From contig NC_044995.1 in assembly GCF_008728515.1 (NCBI RefSeq), positions 15,712,127-15,776,126 on the forward strand: a DNA stretch of 64,000 nucleotides. Reading direction: 5' to 3'. The first letter of the stretch is position 1. Each line of letters opens with the position of its first letter. The stretch comes from Papio anubis (Eukaryota > Chordata > Mammalia > Primates > Cercopithecidae). Below the pieces are notes generated by a model. The model saw only the letters and a program-made list of their open reading frames with translations, ran no database searches and was not told the origin of the DNA. Position numbers and translations under genes: made by a program. Below, one piece after another: positions 11,003 through 22,640 of the stretch.

Positions 11003-11300
11003 TTTTTTTTTTTTTTTTGAGACAGTCTCACTCTGTCACCCAGGCTGAGAGTGCAGTGGCACAATCTCGGCTCACTGCAACCTCTGCCTCCCGGGTTCAA
11101 GTGACTCTCCTGCCTCAGCCTCCCGAGTAGGTAGGATTATAGGCACCTACCACCACACCTGGCTAACTTTTGCATTTTTAGTAGAGATGGGGGTTTCACC
11201 ATGTTGACCAGGCTGGTCTTGAACTTGTGACCTCAAGAGATCCACCCACCTCGGCCTCCCAATGTGCTGGGATTACAGGCGTGAGCCACCGCGCCCGGCC
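11003..11300 (-). mobile_element. Alu (antisense)
   Basis: T tail, full antisense Alu, head CGCGCCCGGCC. Confidence 0.93.
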
Positions 11301-11782
11301 AAGGCTATGCTCTTAACTACACTTATTCCTCTTCCTGCCCTTTCCCCTCAATCTGCAGACAGGGTACTAAGACCAACCGGGAAGAAATTCAAACTCCAGG
11401 GCACTTCATGTTTCATAATAAACCACAGAGCTCAAGTTTCAAACATTTTCCAATATGTGTTGGCAGCTTAGATGTCATTTGTTGACTCTTCTACCAAGGA
11501 CGGGTTGGGGGAAGGTAATAAGAAGCCCTAAAGCTGTGTCTGGTTTTGTAACAAGCACGTGAGTCCATAAAACCATAAAACCAAATGCCTGCATGAGATG
11601 GTAATCATCCACGTGCTCTCTCCCTTGGAAAGAGGCTGAAACCTTTGACTCAGCGATTCTTCAACATCAGGAATTTAGCAGATGTTCAAACCACAGTCTC
11701 TAAATCAAAACTTGAGCTATTAAGATGACTGGGTGTGAAATCATGGCCTCTTGTTTTGTTCGTTGTTTGGGGTGGGTTTTTT
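11301..11782. other. Unique intergenic DNA, nothing recognised
   Basis: No gene or repeat recognised. Confidence 0.4.
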
Positions 11783-12028
11783 TAATCTTTTTGAGACAGT
11801 GTCTTCCTCTGTCACCCAGGCTGGAATGCAGAGGTGCAATCGAAATTCACTGTAGCCTTGACCCCCTGTCTCAGGCAACCTTCCCACCTCAGCCTCCCAA
11901 GCAGCTGGGACCACAAGTGCGTTCTGCCACACCCTAGTAGTAGAAAAATTTTTAAATTTTTTTTGTAGAGATGATGTCTCACTATATGGCCCAGGCTGGT
12001 ATCCACTCCCGCCTCAGCCTCCCAGAGC
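11783..12028 (-). mobile_element. Old Alu (antisense), truncated
   Basis: AluJ-like divergence (CACTGTAGCCTTGACC). The second part is cut short at about 12028. Confidence 0.8.
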
Positions 12029-12029
12029 A

Positions 12030-12342
12030 ATCCTTACTCTCAGTTAACGGTTCGTGGAACTGTAAATTGGTACGGCTTCAGAGGACAGTAATGTGAACGC
12101 TTTTGTCTAAATTACAAAAGAGCATACTCTTGGATTCAGTTAACTCCACTTGTAGTAATGTCTCCTACGATGTACATGAAAGTGTGCAAAATCACCCAGA
12201 TTCATCAAAGAACTGTTTACATACTGAAAAATGGGAAATCAAAATGTGCACCAAGATATTGGTTAAACAAATTATGATGCATTCATTTGATAGACTTTGA
12301 CCATCAGAATCCCAGCAGAAAAATATGAGCGCTTAATGGAGG
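12030..12342 (+). mobile_element. Possible L1 3'-end fragment
   Basis: Phrases such as GTAAATTGGTACGGCTTC and GGTTAAACAAATTATGATGC resemble the 3' part of old L1 elements. Weak assignment. Confidence 0.5.
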
Positions 12343-12648
12343 GACCTTTTTTTTTTTTTTTTTTTGGAGACGGAGTCTCGCTCTGTCACCCAGGCTGGAG
12401 TGCAATGGCACGATCTCGGCTCACTGCAAGCTCCACCTCCCGGGTTCATGCCATTCTCTTGCCTCAGCCTCCCAAGTAGCTGGAACTGCAGGCACTCGCC
12501 ACCACACCCGGCTAATTTTTTGTATTTTTAGTAGAGACGGGGTTTCACCGTGTTAGCCAGGAAGGTCTCAATCTCCTGACCTCGTGATCTGCCCGCCTCG
12601 GCCTCCCTAAGTGCTGGGATTACAGGTGTGAGCCACCGTGCCTGGCCA
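12343..12648 (-). mobile_element. Alu (antisense), AluS/Y
   Basis: Long T tail. Target duplication AATGGAGGGAC lies on both sides. Confidence 0.94.
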
Positions 12649-13002
12649 ATGGAGGGACTTTTTACAAAGTGGAGGGCAGTGTGAAGGAAACCTATAAGAT
12701 GTTGAAGCACTTTATGGCTTACAATAAGGAGAAGCCATCATCGTCCCTAGGTTGAAAAGTGCAGTGAGAGGGAGCAGTATCTGAAACCGAGACTGATTGT
12801 ATAGGGGTAAAAGAGAACCCCCAGCAGGAGGGCATGGTTCTGGCAGAGGAATACAACCACTGCTATCACACAGCCAAGCAAAATAATCTGACATTGCTCT
12901 TCTCTCACCCTTCCCTTGGCCAAACCCAAAAATTTTTTTAATGTAGAGGTGAAGGGAGCATGGGTGATACAGTTTATAGAGGCTGCCCTTCTAAAAGACA
13001 GG
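12649..13002. other. Unique intergenic DNA, nothing recognised
   Basis: Only short spurious frames; no gene or repeat recognised. Confidence 0.4.
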
Positions 13003-13300
13003 TTGGCCGGGCGCGGTGGCTCACGCCTGTAATCCCAGCACTTTGGGAGGCCGAGACGGGCAGATCACGAGGTCAGGAGATTGAGACCATCCTGGCTAAC
13101 ACGGTGAAACCCCGTCTTTACTAAAAAATACAATAAACTAGCCAGGCGAAGTGGCAGGCGCCTGTAGTCCCAGCTACTCGGGAGGCTGAGGCAGGAGAAT
13201 GGCGTAAAACCCGGGAGGCGGAGCTTGCAGTGAGCCGAGATCCGGCCACTGCACTGCAGCCTGGGCGACAGAGCGAGACTCCGTCTCAAAAAAAAAAAAG
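13003..13300 (+). mobile_element. AluY (sense), Old World monkey type
   Basis: Young Alu with GAGATCCGGCCACTGCACTG. Target duplication AAAAGACAGG on both sides. Confidence 0.94.
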
Positions 13301-13341
13301 ACAGGCCATGGTGGAGAGTGGAGATGGTAGGGCAAATAGAA

Positions 13342-13403
13342 TACCCACCCACCTCGGCCTCCCAAAGTGCTGGGATTACAAGCATGAGCCACCGCGCCCG
13401 GCC
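13342..13403 (-). mobile_element. Alu fragment (antisense)
   Basis: Only the last about 60 bases of an antisense Alu (its 5' head) remain. Confidence 0.8.
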
Positions 13404-13868
13404 TCATTATGCCCCCTCTTAACCAAGTTCTAGGGTAAGGGAAAAGTTGCTTTCAGGGTTGGTGTGTATCCAACACTGCACCCTTCCTTTAGAAGTAGGG
13501 GGTAGATGCCAAGGGAAACTGGAGCTATATAATGCCATCATCAAGCCTTCAGCCCTCTTCCAGGCCTGCCCCAACCGGCCTTTCCAGAACTGAAACAACA
13601 GCATGGGCGCCACCTCCATCCCACCATATGCCTGGGACCTAGGGTGTCAAATTCCCCAGGACCTCCAAACACTTCCTCCTCTGCCCCTCTGGGAACAGCA
13701 ATCCTGGTGCACACCCATGAACCTGCAGGGGTACCCACACCTCTACCTGGCCTCCCAGACCCTTAACCTCAGGGGCTGTCCACCCAGCCTAGCCCCTGGC
13801 ACCAGAGCCCTGGCCCAGCTCAATATGCCCTTGCGACCTGGCCAGGAGGTAGGTACCTAAGGCCAGTT
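13404..13868. other. Unique DNA with an unconvincing 85-codon frame
   Basis: 13603-13860 (+) is open from an ATG but matches no family I know and is Pro/Leu-rich like random GC-rich DNA. It sits just upstream of the P450 relic but resembles no CYP2 exon. Confidence 0.35.
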
Positions 13869-14010
13869 TCTTTTTTTTTCTTTTTGAGACCAAGTCTCAC
13901 TCTGTTGCCCAGGCTGGAGTACAGTGGCATGATCTCAGCTCACTACAACCTCTGCCTCCTGGGTTCAAGCGATTCTAGTGCCTTAGCCTCCTGAGTAGCT
14001 GGGACTACAG
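13869..14010 (-). mobile_element. Truncated Alu (antisense)
   Basis: T-rich tail and about one arm only, ending GGGACTACAGG. Confidence 0.88.
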
Positions 14011-14024
14011 GGAGTGAAAACATG

Positions 14025-14165
14025 ACACAACCACTTTGGAAGCAAGTTTGGAAGTTTCTTATAAATATACACTTATCATAGGACCCAGCAGTCACACTCA
14101 CAGATATATCCAGATACATGAAACATAGATCCCTATAAAGACGTATGCATATACACCAAGAATAA
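14025..14165 (+). mobile_element. L1 3'-end fragment
   Basis: ACAACCACTTTGGAAGCAAG, CATAGGACCCAGCAGTCAC and CAGATATATCCAG follow the order of an old L1 3' region. Confidence 0.6.
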
Positions 14166-14174
14166 TACATATTA

Positions 14175-14345
14175 TTTATAAACACACTCACTGACTCCTT
14201 ATAGTAGCTCCATGATGAGAGAAGTGCCACCAGACCCATTTTACAGATGAGAAAACTGACACTCAGAGAAAGGAAGTCAGTTTGCCAAGTCACACCAAGA
14301 CTAAGAGACCAATGAGGATTCAAACCGCATCCATCTAACTCCAGA
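14175..14345 (+). mobile_element. MIR
   Basis: CCCATTTTACAGATGAGAAA, ACACTCAGAGAAAGGAAGT and GATTCAAACCGCAT are MIR core phrases. Confidence 0.75.
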
Positions 14346-14403
14346 TCTGGTTTTCTGGGCTGTGCTATTGTGTCCTGGGTGCTGTGTTGAAATGTGTTGT
14401 TTT

Positions 14404-14537
14404 GGCCGGGCATGGTGGCTCACGCCTGTAATCCTAGCACTTTGGGAGGCCAAGGTGGTGGATCACTTGAGCTCGGGAATTCGAAACCAGCCTGGGCAAC
14501 ATGATGAAACCCTGTCTCTACAAAAAATACAAAAACT
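14404..14537 (+). mobile_element. Alu left arm only
   Basis: Single arm ending in ATACAAAAAC, immediately followed by a second Alu. Confidence 0.88.
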
Positions 14538-14538
14538 G

Positions 14539-14802
14539 GGTCTGGCACAGTGGCTCATGCGTGTAATCTTAGCACTTTGGGAAGCCGGTAGGGCAAGATC
14601 ACTTGAGGTCAGGAGTTTAAGTTAAGCTGGACAACATGGTGAAACCCCATCTCTACTAAAAATACAAAAAAAAAAAAAAAAAATAGCCAGGTGTGATCTC
14701 AGCTCCTTGTGAGCCTGAGGCAGGAGAATCACTTGAACCCAGGAGGCAGAGGTTGCAGTGAACCGAGATCGTGCCACTGCACTCCAGCATGGGCGAGGGA
14801 CA
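14539..14802 (+). mobile_element. Alu lacking its 3' tail
   Basis: Two arms, but the element stops at CCAGCATGGGCGA and joins a G/T-rich tract with no poly(A) tail, so the tail was lost at this junction. Confidence 0.88.
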
Positions 14803-15425
14803 GTGTGGATATGCTGTTCGGTATTTACTATGGTCTGTTCAGCTGTTGGACGGCCAGATGCTAGGTGTTGTGTTATTTCTGGGTGGGATCGTAGAGTTGT
14901 CAGGCGCTGCATGTGGTTTTGCGTTGTGTCATCAGCTGGCTGCCAACATTGTTGCGTGCTGCATAGTGTGTCCTTTGTTCTGGTGCCTTGATTGTATGCG
15001 TGTTGGTATCACATGGAGTGTATTTGGAGTGCTATCTGCTTTGGGTTGCTGTACTGCTAGGTATTGTGTTGTGTGGCAGGATTATGGAGCTGTATGCTGG
15101 CATGATGTGTTGGTGTGTGGTTACCATGTCTAGGGATGTTTCCAGGCTGGTTGTTAGAGTCCATGAGATTATCCTGTGTTGGCACTCATGATCCTATTTG
15201 CTGGGTGTTCTGTTGCCCTGTGTTTGTTGTGTTCCGTGATGCCTGATGATTGCCTTGTGCTATGTTGCGTGCTGTGTGTTGTTGCCAAGAATAGCCGGTT
15301 CTGTGGTTGGGTATTGTTGTTGTGGATGTGCTGCAGGAAGTTGTGGGTTCTGTGCTGTCTGTGGCACTGACACATGCTTTTGGGGTGTTGTTAAGCAGCA
15401 TGTTGGCGACCATGCCTGTGTTCTA
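14803..15425. repeat. G/T-rich low-complexity tract
   Basis: About 620 bases rich in TGTTG, GTGCTG and GTGTGT phrases with few A or C on the plus strand. No clear repeat period. Open frames here (Cys/Val/Leu-rich on plus, His/Thr/Gln/Asn-rich on minus) follow from this composition and I do not take them as genes. Confidence 0.6.
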
Positions 15426-16007
15426 CACATAAGACATCTGGAGTCAGATGTTATTACAAATTAATCTCAGGTATGGGTCTGTTGTTGCTACTGTCATCTT
15501 TCCTGATCAATTCCGTTACACTCCCGGGCAGGCCCTTTGACCCCGTTTGCTTCAAGTAAACTCAGTCATCCATTTCATTATCATTCAGTACTCTGACATT
15601 CTTCCCTTTCCAGATGAATGATCTGCTCCTGGTATCATACTCCTCAGCTGTGTGCCGTCATGAACATTTGGGGTCAAGTAACTAGGTCAAGCAGGAAGGG
15701 ATTGTGGGTCCCAGGATCTGAGACCAGGCTTGGTGGGCAGGAAGGTAGATGGCCTCCCCGGGTTGCCTCCATCAGGCCCCTTAGGGTGCAGGCTTGCCCA
15801 CTCCTCATGTGAGCATTTACTTGGCCATGTTCCCTCCACTTCCCACTCCCCTATTTAAAGCCCCAGCCCAGGGCCTCTCCAAGACCCACTGGCCTTGTAG
15901 AGACCCAAGTCCCTGCCCTACCTCACATCCACATGGAGACTTCCAGGTCCAGCCCTGGGCCTGAGGTACTCCTCAAAACCCTCCCACTCTGTCTGGTCAC
16001 TTGGTTC
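15426..16007. other. Unique DNA upstream of CYP2F exon 5
   Basis: No exon 1-4 homology of a CYP2 gene is visible. It may be the remains of CYP2F intron 4. Confidence 0.4.
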
Positions 16008-16409
16008 TTTGTATCTTTGAAACCTCTCCTGGACTGGGAGTGCCGGGCCTCCAGCGCATCTTCCAGAACTTCAAGTGCCTGAGAGACCTCATCGCCCACA
16101 GCGTCCACGACCACCAGGCCTCTCTAGACCCAGATCTCCCCGGGACTTCATCGACTGCTTCCTCACCAAGATGGCAGAGGTAATCCCAACCTGGAAATCC
16201 CACCTCTAGTCTGACCTGAAATTCTCCTGCTGCCCCGGCCTCAAACCCACAGGGACCCCAGATGGGGCAGGGTTGGGGGACCTTCTCCCTGGAGAAGCTG
16301 AAGCATCTGGCCCAGCTGGGCTGGAGCCAGGAGCCACTCGCAGCCACCTCCAATTACAGCTGATTAAGAAGTCATCCAAAGGGTAGGGCGGGGCAGGCTG
16401 AGGGAGGCG

Positions 16410-16545
16410 GGGGCGTTGCTCACGCTTATAATCCTAGCAGCTGAGGCAGGAGGATCGCGTGAGTCCAGGAGTTCGAGACCAGCCTGGACAATATAGTAAG
16501 ACTCAGTCTCTGCAATACATACATACATACATAAAACGTATTTAA
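16410..16545 (+). mobile_element. Alu fragment in CYP2F intron 5
   Basis: Incomplete Alu arm, head degraded, ending in an ATAC repeat. Confidence 0.75.
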
Positions 16546-17149
16546 AAAAAAACAAAAGAAGAGTCGATTTCAAGGCTCACATCCAAGAGAGTTAGGTGCC
16601 AAGGCCCTGCAGCTGAGATTTTCCCAGCCCTGCCCTGCTGCGTTCCCCAGCTCTCCTAGGGAAAGAAAGTTAATCCCAGCTGGGACTGAATGGGCCCCCA
16701 GCAGCAGTCGTACTGGTCTAGAGGGAAGGGGTGTCCATCCCTGGCTCACGTCCCCACCCCTCCACCAGGGCAGGACGACCCACTGAGCCACTTCCACATG
16801 GATACCCTGCTGATGACCACACATAACCTGCTCTTTGGCGGCACGGGCCGGTGGGAGGCTGCTGGCATGCGCTTCCCTGTGGCACTCTGCCAGAGTACCC
16901 GAAAGTTCAAGGTGAGGCCCACCCACACAGCAGCGCGGAGGTGCCCATGTGTTCCAGCCTCACCCCAGAGCAGGGAGCCACTGCCCCGCCTCCAGCCCCG
17001 CCTCCCAGGTCTGAGGGCCAGCCTCCTGCAGCCCCGGGGTCAAAAGCCAAACCCACAGGCCCGGGGACTGATCCCACCCACACAGACCATGAGGTCCACG
17101 CAGCCTGCTTGAATCCTGACCCAGATCCCACCTGCTTAGTTGTTTTGGT

Positions 17150-17442
17150 TTTTGTTTTGTTTTGGAGCCCAGTGCTCCTGTCACCTAGGCCTTTGGTGCA
17201 GTGGTGTGATCTCAGTGTCCTGCAACTCACCTCCCGAGTTCAAGGGGTTCTCCTGCCTCAGTCTCTCAAGTAGCTGGGATTACAGGTGCACGGCACCACA
17301 TCCAGCTAATTTTTGTATGTTTAGTAGAGATGGGGTTTCACCAAGTTGGCCAGGCTGGTCTCGAACTCCTGGCCTCAAGTGATCCACTCGCCTCAGCCTC
17401 CCAAAGTGCTGGGATTACAGGCGTGAGCCATTGCACCCAGCT
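17150..17442 (-). mobile_element. Alu (antisense) in CYP2F intron 6
   Basis: GTTTTG tail, full antisense Alu. Confidence 0.9.
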
Positions 17443-17447
17443 CTGCT

Positions 17448-17750
17448 TAGTTTTTTGTTTGTTTTTGAGACAGAGTCACTCTGTCGCCCAGGCTGGAGTA
17501 CAATGGTGCAATCACAGCTCACTGCAGCTCCTTGGGCTCAAGAGATCTTCCCACCTCAGCCTTATCAATAGCTGGGAGGACAGGCGTGCACCACCACACT
17601 CAATACACTCGGCTAACTTTTTATTTTTTGTACAGACAGGGTCTTGCTGTGTTGCCCTGGCAGGTCTCCAACTCCTGGGCTCAAGCAATCCTCTCACCTC
17701 AGCCTCCCAAAGTGCTGGGGTTACAGGTGTCAGCCACCGTTCCCCACCTC
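17448..17750 (-). mobile_element. Alu (antisense) in CYP2F intron 6
   Basis: Second, older antisense Alu directly following the previous one. Confidence 0.9.
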
Positions 17751-18178
17751 CACCCACTTAGTCTTGCCTTGTTCCGACCGTGTCCACCACTGCATAGATC
17801 CACCTCCGGCTTCAGAGCCCAGCTAACAGTCCTCCCAGAGCCCTGCCCCAGAGCCCCAGCCACACACCTGCCAGGGAACCCAACCTCTCCCACACGGCCT
17901 GGCCCACACACACAGCTCTGTCTGCTATTCCACCTCCCCAAGCTCCACCTCTGGGTATATCCCCTGCTCTGCCCCTGATATCCAGCCCTCCTGCACAGTT
18001 TACCCACTCAATCCACTGTCCAGCCAGTAGGGTCCCAAAACTGCTCCTGAAATCCCATCAGGTCCTGATTCCAGGCCTCCCGGAAGCCCCGCCCACACAA
18101 CCCAATGCCCAGGGCCTTGCACAAGCCAACCTTTTGCCCTCACTGACGCACTTCCTCCCAGGCCCTGGCTAATTATTA
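17751..18178. other. Unique intronic DNA of the CYP2F relic
   Basis: C-rich unique sequence with CCCAG/CCTCC phrases; no exon homology. Confidence 0.5.
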
Positions 18179-18217
18179 TTCCCCCCCCCCTTTTTTTTTT
18201 TTTAAGACGGAGTCTTG

Positions 18218-18515
18218 CCCGGCGCGGTGGCTCAAGCCTGTAATCCCGGCACTTTGGGAGGCTGAGACGGGCGGATCACGAGGTCAGGAGATCGAGACCA
18301 TCCTGGCTAACACGGTGAAACCCCGTCTCTACTAAAAAGAATACAAAAAACTAGCCGGGCGAGGTGGCGGGCGCCTGTAGTCCCAGCTGCTTGGGAGGCT
18401 GAGGCAGGAGAATGGCGTGAACCTGGGAGGCGGAGCTTGCAGTGAGCCCAGATCACGCCACTGCACTCCAGCCTGGGCGACAGAGCGAGACTCCATCTCA
18501 AAAAAACAAAAAAAA
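18218..18515 (+). mobile_element. AluY (sense) inside the outer Alu
   Basis: Full-length young Alu with GGCTCAAGCCTG and an A-rich tail. The AAGACGGAGTCT duplication is on both sides. Confidence 0.93.
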
Positions 18516-18719
18516 AAAGACGGAGTCTCGCTCTGTCGCCCAGGCTGGAGTGCAGTGGCCCGATCCCGGCTCACTGCAACCTCTGCCTCCCGGGTTCAAG
18601 CGATTCTCCTGCCTCCACCTCCCAAGTAGCTGGGACCATAGGTGTGCGCCACCATGCCCAGCTAATTTTTCTATTTTGTTTTAGAGACGGGGTTTCACCA
18701 TGTTGCCCAGGCTTGTCTC

Positions 18720-19699
18720 TGACAGGGGCCAGCCCCTCCACACCTGTGGGTATTTCACGTCAGGCAGGATGAGAGGCGGAGAAAAGAAATAAGGCACAGA
18801 GACAAAGTATAGAGAAAGAACAGTGGGCCCAGGGGACCGGCATTCAGCATACGGAGGACCCGCACCGGCCCCAGTCTCTGAATTCCCTCAGTATTTATTG
18901 ATTACTATTTTCACTATCTCGGCTAATGGAATGCGGCAACAGAACAGGGTGATAGTGGGGAGAAGGTCAGCAGGAAAACATGTGAGCGAAGGAATCTGGG
19001 TTACATATAAGTTCAAGGGAAGGTACTGTGCCCAGATGTGTGCCTAAGCCAGGTTTATGCTTCTCTCCATCCAAACGTCTCAGTGTAGCAAAGAGTAACC
19101 AAGCAGCATTGCCACCAGCATATCTCGCCTCCAGCCACAGGGCGGTTTTCTCCTATCTCAGAATAGAATGAATGTATGATCAGGTTTTACACCGAGACAT
19201 TCTGTTCCCAGGGATATGCAGGAGTCAGAGGCCTTCCTCTTATCTCAACCGCAAGAGGCTTCCTCAGCACAAACCCTTCATGTGTGTCAGGTTGGGGGAC
19301 AGTCAGGTCTTTCCCTTCCCATGAGGCCATATTTCAGGCTGTCTTAGTAGGGGGAAACCTTGGACAATACCCAGGCTTTCTTGGGCAGAAGTCCCTGCGG
19401 CTTTCTGCAGTGCATTGTGCCCCTGGTTAATCGAGAATGGAGAATGGCGATGACTTTTACCAAGCATACTGCCTGCAAACATATTGTTAACAGGGCACAT
19501 CCTGCACAGTCCTAGATCCCTTAAACCTTGATTCCATACAGCACATGTTTCTGTGAGCACAGGGTTGGAGTTAAAGTTACAGATCAACAGCATCTCAAGG
19601 CAAAACAATTTTCTTAGTACAGATCAAAATGGAACTTCTTATGTCTTCCTTTTCTACATAGACACAGTAACAGTCTGATCTCTCTTTCTTTTCCCTACA
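18720..19699 (-). repeat. 3' LTR of the HML-2 provirus
   Basis: About 980 bases, ending on the plus strand with CTTTTCCCTACA. Similar to the 5' LTR (23199-24494) and more distantly to the solo LTR at 28765-29733. Confidence 0.92.
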
Positions 19700-20962
19700 T
19701 ATCCCCCTTTTCTTTTTGACAAAACCGCCATCGTCATTATGGCCCGTTCTCGCTGGTCACTGTCTCTTCGGAGCTGCTGGATACACCTGTAGACTAACAA
19801 CAGACAGAACAGGCATACAAGGATTAATATGAAATTTACAATAGTGGAACTTCTGATGATTTTAACCCAACTGACCGGGTTAAGATTGGCGAGGCCATCA
19901 GCAGCATTCACGATTGCCTCAGTTCCTGGCACCACATTTAAATGGGCTTTTGATGCCTCAAAAATGTGTTCTTTTAATTTTGAAAAGTCTAAAGTAAGAT
20001 TATCTTCTCTTCCTTGCAGGTGGTGTCTAACCATGTCCCGGTAATGCTCAGACTCATTATAGGCTTGGGGTGTAATACAAAAATCTGACGTATTCCAGTC
20101 ACACTGTAACTGAAAATGATGTTCCAAGCTCATGAGCCTATCTCTCATCCAAATGACAGTTTGTCTGAGATCATTAATTTGGTTTGCCAATTTTTGATCT
20201 ATTTGGGTCTGAGATTTTCACAATTTTGAGAAATTCTTTTGCCGATCATGGACATATTTTGCAGTTTGAACAGAGGATTGTAAAACAATTCCAGTAGCCG
20301 CAGCAGTAGCTGTCACTGCAATAAGGCCCATAATCACTGCAATCAAAGTAAAAATGAATCTTTTGGATCTAGTTAGAATTCCTTTTAATGCTTCCATTAA
20401 AATATGGATGAATGGCGAGGCCTCCCATGGTTGGTCCATGGACACAGGATCCACACACCCTCTCTTGCTCTCACTAGTAGAATATGGTGCTGCAATTAAA
20501 AGTGGAATCAATGCAAGGAAAAAAATCTACAATTTTCACAGGTTATAGTTTGGGAATCTGGTTTGATAACTATGTTTCCTACAACTAGCATATAAGGGGG
20601 TTTTACACAACTTTGCAAAGAAATTGTCAGACTGGAATTTAGGTTGATAGTATAATATGGCTTATAATCTCTTGTTCCTGTGGCTTGATTTCCAGACCAA
20701 ATTCTAATGTGGTGCAAGGCCACAGTAAACTTCCATAATTCTGGATGTTCAGGACCAGTCACAGGACTAACTTTGGTTGAGGTGATGAAATTCCCTTTTC
20801 ACCCCATTTCCATGGATAGGGTGATTCAAACCTTCTATAAATCTGGTCCAGTGTTTCAGTTAAATCGCTATCATAGGCCGGATTAATGGGCAAGATAGAT
20901 GGGGCCTGTGAATATGAGTGAGTCTGGCCCGTACAATTATGATATAATTGGCCTCGAGGGGC
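19654..20962 (-). pseudogene. env: HML-2 env remnant
   Basis: Envelope glycoprotein remnant. Surface-subunit pieces lie at about 20965-20759 and 20762-20508; the first joins abruptly to pol. The transmembrane subunit runs 20511-19654, with a hydrophobic fusion-peptide-like run (about 20385-20270), an in-frame TGA at 20218-20220, an ectodomain, a membrane span (LILVCLFCLLLVYRC) and a basic tail. The last open piece, 178 codons (20190-19654), is the longest intact viral frame left. The surface subunit lacks its N-terminal part and has a frame change near 20760 and another near 20510. Not functional as envelope. Confidence 0.88.
19702..19722 (-). other. Retroviral polypurine tract
   Basis: CCCCCTTTTCTTTTT on the plus strand next to the 3' LTR is the purine run that primes plus-strand DNA synthesis. 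Confidence 0.85.
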
Positions 20963-22640
20963 CATCAGTAAACACCATCAGAACATTTTCTAAAGGTTTA
21001 CATTTGGCAATTTTAGGTAAAATCCAAGTAGTCAATTTTAAAAACTGGAAGATTTTTGTTTTTGGGTATTGATTGTCAATAATTCCCACAAAATCAGTAA
21101 GACCAATCTGCCAAGCACCAGAATTGATAAAGGCTTGTCTAACCTGTTCCTTGTTTAAAGGAACGATGATTTTGTCTGGGTCACTTCCACACAATTTTAT
21201 TATTTGTAGTTTTGCCTGACCAATTAATGTAGCCATTTGATCCAAGCACAATGTAAAAGGCTTAATTGTACTGTGAGGAAGGAACAACCACTGCACAGGA
21301 TCAGTATTTTGAACAATGATGCCTGTTGGAGAATGTGCAATAGCAAAAATCAGAAGTTGGAGTGGGGCCAAGGGATTTACTTGTGCTGATTGAATTTTTT
21401 CTTTAATTTCTTTAGTTGCCTCTGGAGTTAATGTTCTTTTACTGTTTAATTCCGGGTCCTCTCTTAAGATAGAGAACAAATTTGACATGGCATAAGTAGG
21501 GATGCCTAGAGTTGGCCGGATCCAGTTAATATCTCCTAGCAACTTTTGAAGTCATTTAATGTTTTTAATGTGTCTTTTCTTATTTCTATTTTTGGTGGTT
21601 TAATTTTCTTTTCCTCTACCTGCACTCCCAAGTAATGAAAAGGAGTAGAGGCTCGAATCTTATCAGATGCTATTGTCCGTTCTGCGTTGGCAACCTCTGT
21701 CTGCAGAAATGTGTGACAGTCAATTAATTTGTCTCTCGTTTCTGCAGCACACAAAATATCATCAACATAATGAATGATACAACAGTCTGAAAACTTATCT
21801 CTAACTGGTTGAAGAGCTTGAGCTACAAAAGTCTGACAAATAGTTGGACTATTAAGCATTCCCTGAGGTAACACTTTCCACTGAAACCTGGTGGCTGGTT
21901 CTTTATTATTTATGGCCGGTATAGTAAAGGCAAAATTTTCAAAATCCTGTTTTGCCAGAGGAATGGTAAAAAAGCAATCCTTCAGATCAATCTTTTTTTT
22001 TTTTTTTTTTGAGATGGAGTCTCGCTCTGTTGCCCAAGCTGAACTGCAGTGGCACAATCTCGGCTCACTGCAAGCTCCGCCTCCTGGGCTCACACTATTC
22101 TTCTGCCTCAGCCTCCCTAGTAGCTGGGACTACAGGTGCCCGCCACCACACCCGGCTAATTTTTTGTATTTTTAGTAGAGAGGGGTTTCACCGTGTTAGC
22201 CAGAATGATCTAGATCTCCTGACCTCGTGATCTGCCCGCCTCAGCCTCCCAAAGTGCTGGGATTACGGATGTGAGCCACCACACCCAGACTCAGATCAAT
22301 TATAATTAAAGGCCAGTCTTTGGGGATCATGGCCAGAGAGGGCAACCCGGGTTGGAGAGCCCCCATGGGTTGAACTACGGCATTAACAGCTCTTAAGTCA
22401 GTCCGCATGTGCCATGTGCTGGATTTGTTTTGAATTTCAAACACTGGAGAATTTTAAGGAGAGAAAGTGGGTGAAACATGCCCTTTTTTTAAATAGTTCT
22501 TTTAATTATTTTATGTAGCGCCCCCAACTTTTTCTTAGGGAGCAGCCACTGTTCAACCCAGACAGGACACTGCGGGGTGAGTCTGAATTGCTCTTTTACC
22601 ATAATGAACTGCAGGTTGCGCAATAATGGGCGCAGTGAGC
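20960..22640 (-). pseudogene. pol: HML-2 pol remnant (reverse transcriptase)
   Basis: Reads as the reverse transcriptase: fingers and palm with the YVDD catalytic signature (about 21780-21750), then thumb/connection (21542-20970), stopping at the start of RNase H (VFTDG). An Alu at 21990-22292 interrupts it, with target duplication TCAGATCAAT. Further frame breaks lie near 21540 and 22445-22500. Integrase is absent. Confidence 0.88.
21990..22292 (-). mobile_element. Alu inserted in provirus pol
   Basis: T tail to head (antisense on the plus strand, so parallel to the provirus). Direct repeat TCAGATCAAT on both sides. Confidence 0.93.

Noticed and set aside
13603..13860. 85-codon frame before the CYP2F relic
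   Set aside because: Does not resemble CYP2F exon 1 or any P450 exon and no family is recognised.
14758..15464. Cys-rich and His/Gln-rich frames
   Set aside because: Arise from a G/T-biased tract; no signal peptide plus domain arrangement supports a gene.
15426..16007. CYP2F exons 1-4 upstream of exon 5
   Set aside because: I looked for the hinge, helix C and exon 4 motifs on both strands and found none in the window before 16008.
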